Of a DNA stretch of 64,000 nt, positions 47,826 to 61,100 are shown in pieces. The notes beneath the pieces are model-generated. The model did no database searches. It was not told the DNA's origin and worked only from the letters and a program-made list of their open reading frames with translations. The stretch covers positions 930,001-994,000 of the forward strand of contig JAPEIS010000007.1 in assembly GCA_029531795.1 (NCBI GenBank), written 5' to 3'. Numbering within the stretch: the stretch's first letter is position 1; each line of letters begins with the position of its first letter. The stretch is from Sclerotinia nivalis. Its lineage: Eukaryota > Ascomycota > Leotiomycetes > Helotiales > Sclerotiniaceae. The position numbers and the translations under genes were made by a program.

Positions 47826-50800
47826 ATTGAATATGATTATGTAAATGGATGAATGAAGTTATTATTATTGCTTCGGGTTGTCGTTCAATGGGTCGTAATT
47901 GAGTATCAATGTCATAAACACAATAGCAAAGATCGAGGAGAGTGTTGACGTTGACTATGGCTATAGGTATAAGAAATGATAATGTTAGTCCATGTTATTA
48001 AATCCAATGTATCATGAGAGGTCGAAGCTATTCATTGTCTTCCATCTTTAAAATTGTATCTCCATTTGTGTGCAGATACTCCGAACTGCGACAACACATT
48101 GTGTAGCAAACCTCAATCTCCTCCTATCTATTTACCTCGCAACAACAATGATAATAACCAAAAAAAGAGAAACAACTTACACAAAGAGTAAGAAGTTCCA
48201 AACAAGACAAGAGCAACAATAACTGCTGACCAAAGTAATGAATGATTGGAGTAATATTCGCTGAATCTCCTAATATTTTTTTTTTGATCTCTTCCAGAAC
48301 TGTGTGAGTTGGGCTGGACCTTTCGAAAGAATGGACGGTTAAAATCAACTGAAAAGAGTGAAGTTGATTAAAACCTATAAATGAATGAGTATATTGAGGT
48401 AGTTTTGAAAAGAATGTGGAGATCCCGAAGGAAGGAGCGTTTATTTGTTGTCTTGTCTGTCTTGTCTGTCTTGTCTGTTTGTCTGTTTTTCGTTGAACCT
48501 TTTTTGATGTTTGTCGACACTTCCTCAAGTTGTATTATGAAGAATTGATAGGAGTTGAGGTGAAAGTAAAGGTAAGTAAAAAAGTAAAGGAGGAAGGGGA
48601 AGATGAAGATGAAGGTGAAAAGAGAAATTGTGCAAGCGTAAATATAAATGCAAGCCTCATTTTCTTTTTCGTCTTTTCCTCAGTAAGGTAACTAACTAGC
48701 AAGCAGACCCATATGAACAACAAGCCAAATCCAACCAATACGAACATCAATATCAATACCAATACCAATTCACTTTTTACCCTCCTTGGTAAAGTCGATC
48801 CAATCCGGATTCAATTTCATAAAGAGTCAGTCAGTTGAACCTTGAATAAAAATGGAAAAGTTGAACCGTGCAATTTTATACAGAGACGTGGGTTGTATGC
48901 AGTTCGTACCTGCTTTGAAAAAGATCCACTTCATCCACTTCATCCACTTCATCCACTCATCTAATCCACTTCATCCAACTCATCCAACTCATCCACTCAT
49001 AAAGCGGATTTTGTTCCTAGTCTAGAACCCTTTTAATTCCATTTGAACAAAAACGGCCGGAATATCTATTCTGGATCTCTGATTGATTGATCGAGCGCCT
49101 ATGGAGCAATTTATCATTTATGGAGAAAAAGGGACACAAAAGTAACATTAAATAGGATCCGACCAATGAAATCATCAAATGATTCTCGTTAAGAACCTTA
49201 AGGTTGCATGTGCCCCATTCACCCATTCACCCATGCTCCACCAAACAAAATCCATCCATCCATCCATCAACCTGCATGGTACCTGACAACAGGTACAAAT
49301 TTTAAAATGAGATTCTCGATTTTCCCACTTTGTCCGCACCTGGGATGAATGAGTAGTTTTCACTGCCCTTTTTCACTGTCATCATTCATGATTCATCAAA
49401 TCTAGAGAATTCCATGGAGAAAATCAAACTTCCGAAGTTTACGTAGACCGACTGTAGCTAATTGTAGTGATTCGTAAGTACGGACGAAGTGTGTAATGTT
49501 TCTATGAATAGATTCATTTATGAGTAAAGACGATTCTCTCCTTAACAATCTTAACTTCCGGTAGTTTAATCCATCCTAGAAAGTAATGAAGCACCCAGAA
49601 AGATAAAAGACAAGGTCCGGATAATTCTATGCTCATTATTATGTTTTTCAATAATGCTCATCTCATGCTTTGCTTCTATCGAAATTTCAAACTCGAACCG
49701 CCCATAGATCTCTCAAAGCGTGGATCTATTGGAAAAGAACCCCGTTTCCTATCCTATCCAGATCTGGCATCTAAACAGCTCGTGAGCGGTTATTATTTAC
49801 TCTTTATGGATTTGTGAAGTGTTGGAGGTGATTGATAGGAGAGAGATGTTTTTCGATTATGGGCGTTGTTTTAATGATTATCGATGCAGTGAAGCGATAT
49901 GCATAAATTTCAATTCCCGCACTGTAGGATGGCAGTGGATGGATGAATGCAACTGCAACCCAACTCAGTGTGTATTCTCGTACTTAATACCTTCTGTAAT
50001 TAATTAGTGAGATAATGCCGACCTTACCTTTTATCTGCATTCTGTCATGATCAAAATCTGCTTTTATGAGATGTATTGAAAACTTAAATCTAGTCTGCCA
50101 GTCCGGACTATTGATCACCCTGATCTGATGGACTGTCGTTCATCCGAGTTATCGCATCAATGGCATTATTATGGGTACCCATACGTCAAGCTCAATAACA
50201 TCATTCAAGGTTCAATGATGTTTCTATCCCGTCAAAAGCGGAGATTCCATTGTCGCCAAATTTGGATGAAATGAAATATGCTTAAATAATAAAACCCCAA
50301 GAAAACAAATTGACGTTTCAAAGATCGCAGATGAGGATCTTCATCGTTCTCTATTGGAAGCTTCGAAAGTTTCCCTCCTTACTGCAACCCCAAGGCGCGA
50401 GTTGACCTTTTTCCTGGGGTTCGTGCCGTATCAATTGACCAATTACTGGGGAGAGCACGGATGATATCGTCAGAGTGCAGAAGCCATGAAAGCCATGAAA
50501 GCCGTGGAAGCCGTGAAATTCTTTGCTTGTTTCTCCAAGGTAGCGGTCAGACTTAGAGGCTGATTGTAAGGAAAAGCTTTCATCGTTCATTAATCGTGCG
50601 CGCGTAGATGATAAGTCAGTTGGGTGAAGAAGGAAAGTGTAAAAGCATGTAGGGGAGATATTGGAGAATTCTCAATATACCCTGCGTATGCTCGTTGGGT
50701 GCATTCGTAATATTCGTAATTGTATTGAACACTGATAAAGGAGCAAAACATGAACTTCGGATCTTGATTGTTCAAACTCTTCGTATTGTTAAAGTATGAT

Positions 50801-53800
50801 CACAGTGGAAGGCTGAAGGAATACAAGAATAGATACCCGGGTAGAATGTTCCAACTATTCTGACCGATCAATCATCGATCATTTCCATTATAGTTATAGT
50901 TGTAGAAACTTTCCATTATTTCATCTTATTTTAGCTTCCCGTTTTGACATTGAAGACGTTCCGGATCTAGGGTTTTAGGGGACCCGACCGAAGATCCATT
51001 GGCCTGGAATCGAGCCGCTCAAAGTATATATCTCGTTTCCGAATTTCCACCCGCAGGAAATCCTTCGTATCGAATATGTCCAAGTATATCAAATAAGGGG
51101 GATCCCGCATCATGGAACCGATTCTTCAAAATTATTAACGTCAGAGTTTCCGGTTATGGTATGTATTATGTTTCCGTTAACGCTGAATTTTCTTAAGTTG
51201 AGAACTTTCCGTCGCTCCAAGTCGTTGCTTTTTATCTATTGACAAGCCTTTGCAGGCCTCGGCCTCAAAATGTTTTGTCCTTTGTTGTGACTAATGATGA
51301 ACACAACATGCAATCATGCAAGTCATTGATTGATAACCTGGATATTGAATAGTCACGTGTCCCCACGAGGCTCTCGATTCCCGACGCACATCTATGTGGT
51401 GTAACCTCAGACTCATCGGATGAAAAAAGGAAGCAAAAATCCAAGGAAACCCGAACGCTGGCCTCACTTTTCAGTAAATAGCGGTGAATAACAGAAAAGC
51501 AGGAAAATTAGGAACAAAGTATCTATGTGTATGTCCTAGATGACGCATACTTGTCACTTTTCAGACCCAAAGACTCATCTCTAGAGACCTTCTAGTGTGT
51601 GATTGTATGTCCATACATGGTCTGATCACCAATGTATCCATCTCACAAAGTTTCTTTCCTTGCTCTTTTCTTACACAGATCAGACCCAAAGCCAACAAAC
51701 GATGATGCAAATGAAATATCTGATCTCTTACAACTTCGGTATCCATGGCGGAAGGACCAGTTGAATGGAACAGATTTGTTGGATGGGGATACATAGATCT
51801 GCAGGATGCACCTAATGCTGTTTCGACGTGGCTGATGATATTCCTCAAGATGATGAAAGGAAAAGCTTTGAAATATGCAAGAAGGCGACCTACCCGCAGA
51901 AAGGGCCCATAACCACTAGTCCTGGTGATAAAAATTTAATCGTTGGCTGATGACCCCAATATAGGGAAGCTTGCCCGACAGGGTGACATGAAGGCTTCAA
52001 GCCTTGAGAGAGGCTATTCTGGATTCTTACGTCGTCCATGAACGCCACAAGCGAGTAGATTCATCGTTGGCAATCATTGTCATGCGAAGCAATTAAGTGC
52101 CACGGTACATTTATCAATATACTGGTGTCTGTGTTATGTACTCATGCTACTTCCCGTTGATGGACCTCGAGCAACATTAGCGTGTTAGAGTTGGATTGCG
52201 AAACGAAACCGCTGATCTTCTGGAAATAGATTCTGTAGTAGATATCTGATATCATCGTGAGTCTTTGCAAGAATTTTGAGCCATGATACTTGTGATGGTG
52301 AGTACAAGAATGGGTTGCTTCTCTGAGACGGAGTGGATCAGAAAGAACAATATACTGGTGGATGAACGCCCAAGCTGGATCTATGTATCGCATAGTAATG
52401 ATGACACCCGATTTCATGCGGAGGGATGGCGTCAAATGTGTTCCCCGGATGAAACATCAGTGTAATGTACTCTTTTCGGCGAATCACCATTGAGTGGTAT
52501 AGAATATTGCAGAAGATACAGCAGCCCATTCAAATCGGTGAAAATCTTCAAAAAAAATTTCATGACATCTCCTCATACATTTGAGTAAATGAAGCTTACT
52601 GAAGCTTTGCAGATCATATCTTGCTGGAAGGTTATAACGAATGGTTGAGGCCACCTGAATAACTTATGGCGTCGTGCTGAGTGTCGTAGATTGGATGAAT
52701 TCCTGCCGGATTTGGCCAAATTGAGGCGGTCGGCGAATACATGATTAGCTGACATTTTCAATTGCATTCCTTGGAAGCCCCAATAAATCAGCCCGGGGAA
52801 TTGACAAAATTAGAGGGAGGAATGGAAAAAAGATCATTGGGAATGATGTACAGATAAGCATACATATGATCGATTGATTGCATTCCAAAAAAAGCTTTTA
52901 GAATGTTGGGTAATAATACTATGAAGAATACGAATACAGCAATGAAGGGGTTTCCAGTCTTATCCGAGATCTACCGATCCCTAGAAGTTGCTCCCTTTAA
53001 AAATGTATGATCATTTGCAAAGATTGAATAACTTTGCTTCTTGCGATTCCTAATCAATGGTTGAAAAGCATCTCGAAAGGAAAAAGATGACGCTAGATAG
53101 ATACAATTCTCCGGGCCAAATTGATTTACAATAACCACAATGGGTCAATGGCATTGTACACACTACCATGGTACGGAATACGGAATTGGGGGGGGTTTCT
53201 AGGAAAGCTTAAACAAACCGGAAGGTCTAAAACCTTTAGAAATTGGAACCACTGTAAAAGCTATAAAAAAAAATCCTCCGTTCCTATCAGATCTCATACG
53301 ACGACTTTCAAGGGGGGCCATAGATCAGATCATTCATTGTCTGTGCTTTTGCGGTCCCTGAATAATTTGTTTGGGGCATGCAAAATGAAGAGATGGCATG
53401 CATCGAACACAATCTGGATCGATGTGGTGATTCTGTTAGATATGCTGCTTCAATGGTGATAGTTGTTTTAAACCACCGAATGGCTTCACCGAGTAAAGAA
53501 GTACTCCGTGTATAGATAATATATTTTTCGTACTATCGCTAAAAAGCAGGTATATCACCGAATACGATTTACGATGGACTTGATTGATCTTCATCAAATT
53601 CTAGTCACCTTGGTAGAGAATGGTTCCATTAGAAGTCTCAATTAATGGCATATGTCAAACTCCAACTGGAGAGACGGTGCCGGTCATTCCCTAGACCAGT
53701 TAGCAAAAAGTCAATATTATATATATGATATGATATGATATGATATGAATCTGAGGAATTGATGCATTTATAGAGAGGTAGGAAAAGAAATGATTGAATG

Positions 53801-55432
53801 ATGATAAGAATAAGACAGATAAGAGAATGAGAGGCTATATAAAAGTAGGCATACTCTGTGTATACAGAGTATATCTAGGGATAGGTAAGAGAATTAAACA
53901 ATCATTAGTTTCGCAGCAAAAGTAAAATGCAACAGAAAAAGCCACTTTGCACTGCTTGTAATACGATCCTTTCAAAAATCCTCCCTTTTCTTATCAATCA
54001 CGGTCTATATTATTTTACTAGGTAGTTACAGAATTGTCGACTAGTCCGAACTCCATAAGTCCCAGCTTTAGGAAAAACCCCCCCTCATCCCCATACTCAA
54101 ATAAAATAGATCTCACCCAATTGGATCTGTTACCCATAGAAATAAAAATAAAAAGAGGTTCCAGGTTACAGAGTAAATAGAAAAATGTGCGCATCGATCT
54201 TATTGAATAATCCATCGTAAACGAAATCTTTCAATCTTTTACAGCTCTTCTCTTCTCTTCTCTTCTGACTCTCATTCTTCTTAAATTTCTACTTTGTTCT
54301 GAATTCTCTATGAAAATTCCTTATTCTTTTTTTTTTTCGATACAATCTCCCCCCACGCCCTCTTCAAAAAAAAAAGAAACCTCCGACCTTTATTATTCAT
54401 CCCAGACAGGAATCGGGAATACAATACCTTCCTTACCTTACCTTACCTTACCTTATTTTATCTAACTATTCTCTCTCGTTTGTTCTCTCTGCCCTACCAA
54501 CATTACCAACCTTTCCCCACAATCCCTGCTTGACCTGCGCCCCCAAAAAGATACCTTGAAAAGTGTACTGCCATACTTGCCATACTTGCCATACTTGCCA
54601 TACTGCCGTACTGCAATACTGCGATACAACGAACAGGAAATCGATTTCGACAGTGCAACCTATTTATCTTCCTTTCCCTTGATCATCGACGTAGTGGAAC
54701 AGGGACTAACCGCTGGTTTCCTACCACAAACCGCAATCCGGACCCTCGAATCGATTCTCCACCAAAAAAATCCACCGAAAACTTTACGTTCCTGACGACT
54801 TTCCCCTTGCTTCCCCAGGCGCATCTCCCGCGTCAAAACCAACGAATTCCCAACCCCAAAAGGGTCATATTGACTCGATCAAAGCAAGACAAATCACACA
54901 AGGAAAAAAGGCAATTTACAGCTAAAATATTTCATTCTGGCCACTGCTGCGCGGGTGCCTACCTCTCTACAGAAAAGCGCGCTTCTTTGACGTTGCATAT
55001 GACAAACGAAGGGGTTGTGTCGCGCGACCTTTGCCCTACCCTTCATACTTCAACATATCCCTCCCTCCCCTCCCTCGATGCTCGATTCCTCTTGAACTCC
55101 AACTTTCCGCACATTCTTCTTTTGTAAATGAGCTTTCCCCAACCGTCGATTACATATTCCGACTTCTTGCACTGGTAAGATTTGTCCTAGCAACTCAGCT
55201 TAAATCGGGGCCCTGCCATCAGCCTTACCGCACGGCATATGCTGACATCTGCGGATTTCCACAGTCATATAGATCTACAACCTGTCAAATACTTCGTAGA
55301 AAGTCTATTCTTTGGTTCTTCAAGTAATCTGCCATCAGACATATCGGCTACTTTCAACATATTTTCGTCCTGTTCTTTTCCCTCGACCAGAAGTTTCCAC
55401 GTACATACAGAAATTTCAATACATCTTCAATA
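47826..55432. other. 7.6-kb gene desert upstream of two divergent genes
   Basis: No supportable gene. The 47.8-48.8 kb part is purine-rich on the plus strand and should be promoter and long leader of the minus-strand membrane protein gene; it contains tcttgtctg repeats (48450-48485). Tandem cacttcatcc / catccaactc repeats lie at 48925-49000, a 9-bp array (gaaagccat / gtggaagcc) at 50480-50515, tgatatgata repeats at 53720-53745, cttac repeats at 54430-54455 and catacttgc repeats at 54570-54600. From 54.2 kb onward it turns pyrimidine-rich, typical of fungal promoters and leaders, ahead of the PUF gene. Confidence 0.5.
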
Positions 55433-58400
55433 ATGTCCTCAGCTGCTGCCAACAGACCCGCGGGTACCATGAATGCGGTGAGCACTCCTGAACTTCCCAA
55501 GACTGAATCAAAACTAATATTTGAATGTAGCAACGGCCTACTCGATTTGGAGATTTCCCCACTGCACCAGGCAGGCACAATAGCGATGACAGAACGTCGC
55601 AAAACTCGACGCTCGGCCAAACTTTTGGAAACGGCGGTACCTGGCAGCCTTCGAGCGGTATTTGGGGTAGTAACACGATCGGGAGTGGTTTTGCCAATAC
55701 AAAGCGAGATGCCTCGCGCTCTCGAGGTATTTATACAAGCGAGATCGAAATTTTTACATTCACTGATGATCGTCTAGCAGCAGATAATGATGGCTTTCCA
55801 GATGCCCCCAGTGGTTCTAGTGCTCTAGCCGCATCTTCAGAAGCCGACCCTTGGGTTGCTCGCGCAAGTGGGCCTTGGAATCCTCCAGACACAACATCTC
55901 CAACATTACAATCATCGCATAGCGGAAGTACCTCTCCTTCTCACCTCCGCAACAGCATCCCGTCACAAACACCACAAAGTCTACTTGAGTTACAAACATA
56001 CCAACAATCAAGACCTGCTATTGGTCAAGGAGCCAGTTTCGGTCGACAGCAACCCAAGAGTAGCTTGGACCCCTCTTCTGGAAGCTTCAAATTCTCACGA
56101 AAACCTTCCTTTGGGTTCAACGACGACAAGGAGAATTCTTCCCAATTCTCGTCTAATCAAGAGAATGCATATGATATTGATGTATCGTCTAGGGCCTTCA
56201 GAATGGATCAACTAAGCTCTCAAAATCCAGGCTACCTTGGTATAGGCTCCGTTTCAAGGGATGGAAGTATGCCTCCATCAAGAACATCGGAGAGTGGCCT
56301 CAATAATCTGACGTTCGGCAATGGAAATCCAACGCATGGCTTTATTGGTGGTCATACTCCCAACAATTCAATCCACTCACATCGTCCTTCCTTCTCAGCA
56401 ATTTCAGGCTCGTTTGCACAAACGAATTCATCCAGATATGCTGATCTTACTACGCAAACGGAGGCTGAGCTACGTGAGAAGTTTGCAGGATTTGGCTTGA
56501 CCAACGATATCGATCAAACTGGCACATCTCAAATCAGCAACGCTTTAAGTTCCTCATATTCTCCAACCAACCAAAACTTTAATCAGCAGGCTTTCCAAGT
56601 CAACGGTGGATCAGCCATGTGGAATGATGGATCAAATGGTCCCAGAGTTAATAATTACGACCATTTCTCGAATCAAGCACCTTTCGCAGATCAAACCTAT
56701 CTCACGAAAGGGCCTAGATTTGATAGAGGTTCGGTCTCTCCTGCATCAAGCGACTACCGTCGTGGCCTCAATAGTCCAAAATACTTCTCCGGTACTCCTC
56801 CAACAGGGCCTGAGCAAATTTACCGACCAAGCTCAAGGGCTGGCCCGAGAATACCTCAAGGCCCAAGTGAATTAGACCGCAGACTTCAACATGTCCAGTA
56901 TTCTCAACACCAGGCATATCTTTACAACAGCGGTCATTTCCAGGGGCAATATACACCACATTTATATGACTACCCACCACAAACCTTTAGGCAAACAAAT
57001 GTACCACCATATGGTTATCCAATGCCACTCCCTCCTTATCCGGCACAAAGTATCCCCACTCGTCCAGCCAAGGATCAGGATGTTGGACTTGGAGTTAGGA
57101 GCGTACTTCTGGAAGAATTCCGTTCCAATGCCAAATCCAACAAGAGGTATGAGTTGAAGGTATGTATTGTTCTGCCTCACCTCTTCTATCACCACTAATC
57201 AAGAATAGGATATCTATCAACATGTCGTTGAATTCAGTGGAGATCAGCATGGGTCACGGTTCATTCAGCAAAAGTTGGAAACAGCTAATAGTGACGAAAA
57301 AGAACAACTTTTCCGAGAGATTCAACCCAATGCATTACAGTTAATGACTGACGTTTTTGGAAACTATGTCATCCAAAAGTTGTTTGAGCACGGGAATCAG
57401 GTTCAAAAACGTGTGCTGGCTGAGCAAATGAAGAACCACGTAATGGAACTTTCAATGCAGATGTATGGTTGCAGAGTTGTGCAAAAGGTTTGTCTTGGCC
57501 TCCGCATTATACGTAACCTTTACTAACACTCTCAGGCTCTCGAACATGTTCTCGCCGATCAGCAAGTTGAACTTGTCAAGGAACTTGAGGCAGACGTGCT
57601 CAAGTGTGTCAAAGACCAGAACGGCAATCACGTTGTCCAAAAGGCTATTGAGCGTGTTCCAACGGAACATATTCAGTTTATTATCGAAGCATTCCGAGGA
57701 CAGGTTCATATTCTCGCAACTCATCCTTATGGATGCCGAGTGATTCAACGTATTTTGGAATACTGTCAACCTCGCGACCAAGAACGAGTCCTAGAGGAAT
57801 TGCATCAATGTGCATCGAATTTGATCACCGATCAATACGGCAATTATGTTACTCAACATGTCATACAACATGGAAAGCCTGAGGATCGTGCCAAAATTAT
57901 TAAGATTGTCACAGCACAGCTTTTGACTCTATCCAAGCACAAGTTTGCCTCAAACGTTGTGGAGAAGAGTATACAATTCGGCACAGATGAACAGAGACAT
58001 ACTATCGTGTCTCTATTAACAGCTCTTCATAGTGATGGTACAAGCCCTTTGCAATTGATGATGAAGGATCAATATGGCAATTATGTCATTCGTAAGTCAA
58101 GTTATTCTCAATTTGACTATATTATACTAACCTTAGTAGAAAAACTTCTCGGGCAACTCAAAGGCGCCGAAAGAGCAGCATTTGTTGAAGACTTGAAGCC
58201 ACAACTCTTGGCTCTCAAGAAATACAATTATGGCAAACAAATTGCTGCCATTGAAAAGTTAATCTACGGTCAAGATGACTCGCAGCAATTATATGTTGCA
58301 TCACCAACTGGTACGGCATCTGGTGCTCACACACAATCGATGGAGATGAATTCGAGTGCCCCAACTCCGCTGCTTACGAATGGGCAAAACAGTCCCCAAA

Positions 58401-58525
58401 GCAGCAGTCTTCCTAGCGCGAACGTCAGTACAATTGAAGATCCTACAGATAGTGCATCTTCAGACAAGACGGCCGTTGCTACTAACGAAAAGCCTTGCCC
58501 TGAAGTCGTTATTAGCGGCGTTTAA
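55433..58525 (+). CDS. Pumilio/PUF-family RNA-binding protein (Puf3-like)
   Basis: Exons 55433-55477, 55531-55726, 55778-57159, 57209-57487, 57536-58091 and 58140-58525 give 947 residues (964 if the frame-preserving 51-nt intron 55727-55777 is retained). It represses or localises mRNAs through 3' UTR sites. The N-terminal about 540 residues are low-complexity, Ser/Asn/Gln/Pro-rich, with short RNP-like islands ([24 protein letters not shown]). The PUF domain (about 542-865) has eight repeats with contact residues GSRFIQQ, GNYVIQK, GCRVVQK, GNHVVQK, GCRVIQR, GNYVTQH, ASNVVEK and GNYVI|QK. By the known PUF code this reads UGUAUAUA, the Puf3/Pumilio element. The tail is Ser/Thr-rich. Introns 3-5 (48-49 nt) cut inside repeats and restore them exactly. 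Confidence 0.94.
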
Positions 58526-59300
58526 ACTTGTCATTTTCCTTCGCCGAACATTCTCTTCCACTTCACGTCATATACAAAAAGCATTATTAAAGGGTGTGAC
58601 GGTATTGGGTCCGGAAAGGCAATTGGGTACTGGACGGGTATAAAAAGTGAATATTTCTTAATTGTATCGTCTACCTCTTCGGATCATTTTCTTGAGGTGT
58701 TAGAAGGCGGGTTGGTCTGCTTTACTTTCCGCATGGGTGCATGCATATACAAGCCAGGATTGGCTACGGTGGATTTACTGTGAATGAATATGGATATGAA
58801 TATGTTGTTTTTTCGGATATTTTTTATTTCTCTTGAACAATTACGGGCATTTGATATCATCTTCGGGATCAGGGACTTATGGGAAAGGTTCATGGATAAC
58901 AGAAGAGAAAGTTTGCTCTATTTATACTTGTTGCTGCATATTTTGCATTGTTTATCTTTTGAAAGGAAAGAATATGGAAAGGATACCTATCGATCGTACT
59001 ATTTACTGTCTTTTAAGAAGATGCGCTGGTTCTACTTGCTTTTTTGGCTTGATATTTTTGAGGTTATGCTATGCTGCACTATGATGCAAGCTTAATATAT
59101 TTGCTTGCTTGCTTTGTTGCTTGCTTGTTTTACAGCACGGAGGGAGAAAATATACCTACTTCTATATATCATATCATATTATTCTGTGGAAGGGCGGCAC
59201 TGGACATTAGGACATAGGGGTTGAATGTATGGGTTACTTGGTGATTATACATGGTAGTTGGAACAAATATTTTTACATGGTGGAAACAACGGAATGGGAT
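58526..59300. other. 3' flank of the PUF gene
   Basis: AT-rich DNA that must include the PUF gene 3' UTR. Short gcttgcttgc repeats lie near 59100-59130. No other gene seen. Confidence 0.45.
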
Positions 59301-61100
59301 GGATTGGATAGGATAGGATATAAATAGACGGGGAAAATTATATGTATCTGCAAAAAAATATTGGGTGGTATGGTATGGTGTGTGGACGGGATGGAATGGG
59401 ATGGGATTGGATTAGGACTTCGAAGCTTGAACTTGGTTTGTTACTTGCGGGTATGGTTGTTGAATGGATGGATGGATAAGATGGATGGATTGAGGTGGAG
59501 TTGATGGTTTGAATACCGGTGGCGTACTTTGTGCAAATACAATATACATGATATGATATTTTTAACATATTGCATACTGCGTTGATCGGAACTGTGATGA
59601 ATGATTATGATTATACGTGATATGAGCTGTTATGATGTGTATCTGTCAAGTGAAGTGAAGTAAAGTAAAGTATATGATGAATACCTAGGTATCCAGGTAG
59701 GCAAAAATCATAGATGAGAACTCCGCGTAAGTAAATAATAAGTATATAGATGGATGGAAAAGTATTAGGGGTAAGGGGTGAAGGGCCCGAGTTCCGTTCT
59801 GTATTTAAGATTCGAATAAGGATTTTGGGATGGGAAGATGGGAGGATTTGTATATGGTTGATGGTGATTGATGGTTTGTATAATTTGTATTAACATTTGG
59901 GAAGTGGAAAGTGGGAAATGGGATATGAATGCTTGGATGTTTGGAGATGAGGTAATGTGTTATGTGTTCAAGTGTATGTGTTTAAATGGTGAGTGGATGA
60001 GTGGATAAATAGTATGTTGATATTTGAAGGACGATGGAGGGGGATGTTGAAAGGATAGGTGGAGTGGGTGAAGAGGGGGAGGAGAGGGGAGGAGTGGCGG
60101 AGTATGGAGGAGGGTAGTGCGGGAGGAGATTAATAACTGGTTTCTTAGAGTATTGAAAGCTTTGAAGGGTGGGTGGAATAGCGGATGAGGGGGGGAGAGG
60201 ATAGTAGGGGAGGAGATTGATACGGGGGGGAATGCTATATTCTATATTCTAGATGATTGATAGATAGCTTGGTAGGTGGGTATACACTTAGGTATAAATG
60301 AGCAGCAGGGTTGTTAACGATAAATCAGTGTTGAGTATTTACTTGGGAGGAAATGGAGGGGTGAGAGGTGGGGAGGTTGACGAGGTTAATGCGGTTAATG
60401 GGTTGACGGGGTGAGGGAGTGGGAGTGAAGGAAGTGAATGGTGAATATTTAGCCAATGAGATATTTCTTCATTGCTAAGTGAAGGTAGCAGCGCTTTACC
60501 TACTTCTACCATTTCCAGATGTGCAATAAAACTTCTGCGAGGAGAAGAAGAAGGTGGAAAGGGGAAGGGAAATGGAGGTGTGAATAACCAGTGAATGAAC
60601 GATGGAGTATAAATCATCTAATTCCAGTGATAATATTTGAGAATTTACCATATGTTTCTTTCCTTTCCAGATATACGGCTAAACTCTTTTGGTAATTCCA
60701 CACGAAGATTAGGAAATGTACATGAAGTGGAGTTCCTTGATCAAATTATTGATATGATTGTTTGATTATTCTTAATGGGTTTCATATTTAAGTATTGGAG
60801 ATTATTCTTTCATAAGATGAAGAGTTAAGAGTGAGAATGGAGGATTGAAGAATGAAAGAGAAGGATTGAGAAACGAGGATGAAGTCTTTATTTTTGGTGT
60901 TGGGTTTTGGGTTTTGGGGTTTTGATTGGGGAGGATCTGGAGCTTGAGATGGATCGAGAAAGAGAAAGGAATCATAGATAGAGGAGGATATTTTTCGAAC
61001 TTTTCAGGGGGGGTCTGTGGTTGAGAGTGGAAGGGGGGAGGGGATAAGAAGGGGGATAAGGATAGGGGATAAGAGGGGGAATGAGGGAGGATAAGGAGAT
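59300..61100. repeat. C-depleted, G-rich (+ strand) low-complexity tract
   Basis: About 1.8 kb in which the plus strand carries many G and very few C; the extreme is about 60000-60240 with long ggagg / gggg runs. Includes ggata repeats (59300-59325), gatgg repeats (59465-59490), gaagtgaagtaaagtaaagta (59650) and gggatgggat-type runs. It lies downstream of the plus-strand PUF gene and mirrors the G-poor tract at 43.9-46.3 kb. Frames inside it are artefacts of composition. Confidence 0.75.

Noticed and set aside
49629..50007. Two adjacent 62-codon plus-strand frames
   Set aside because: AT-rich, no family signal, no splice link between them.
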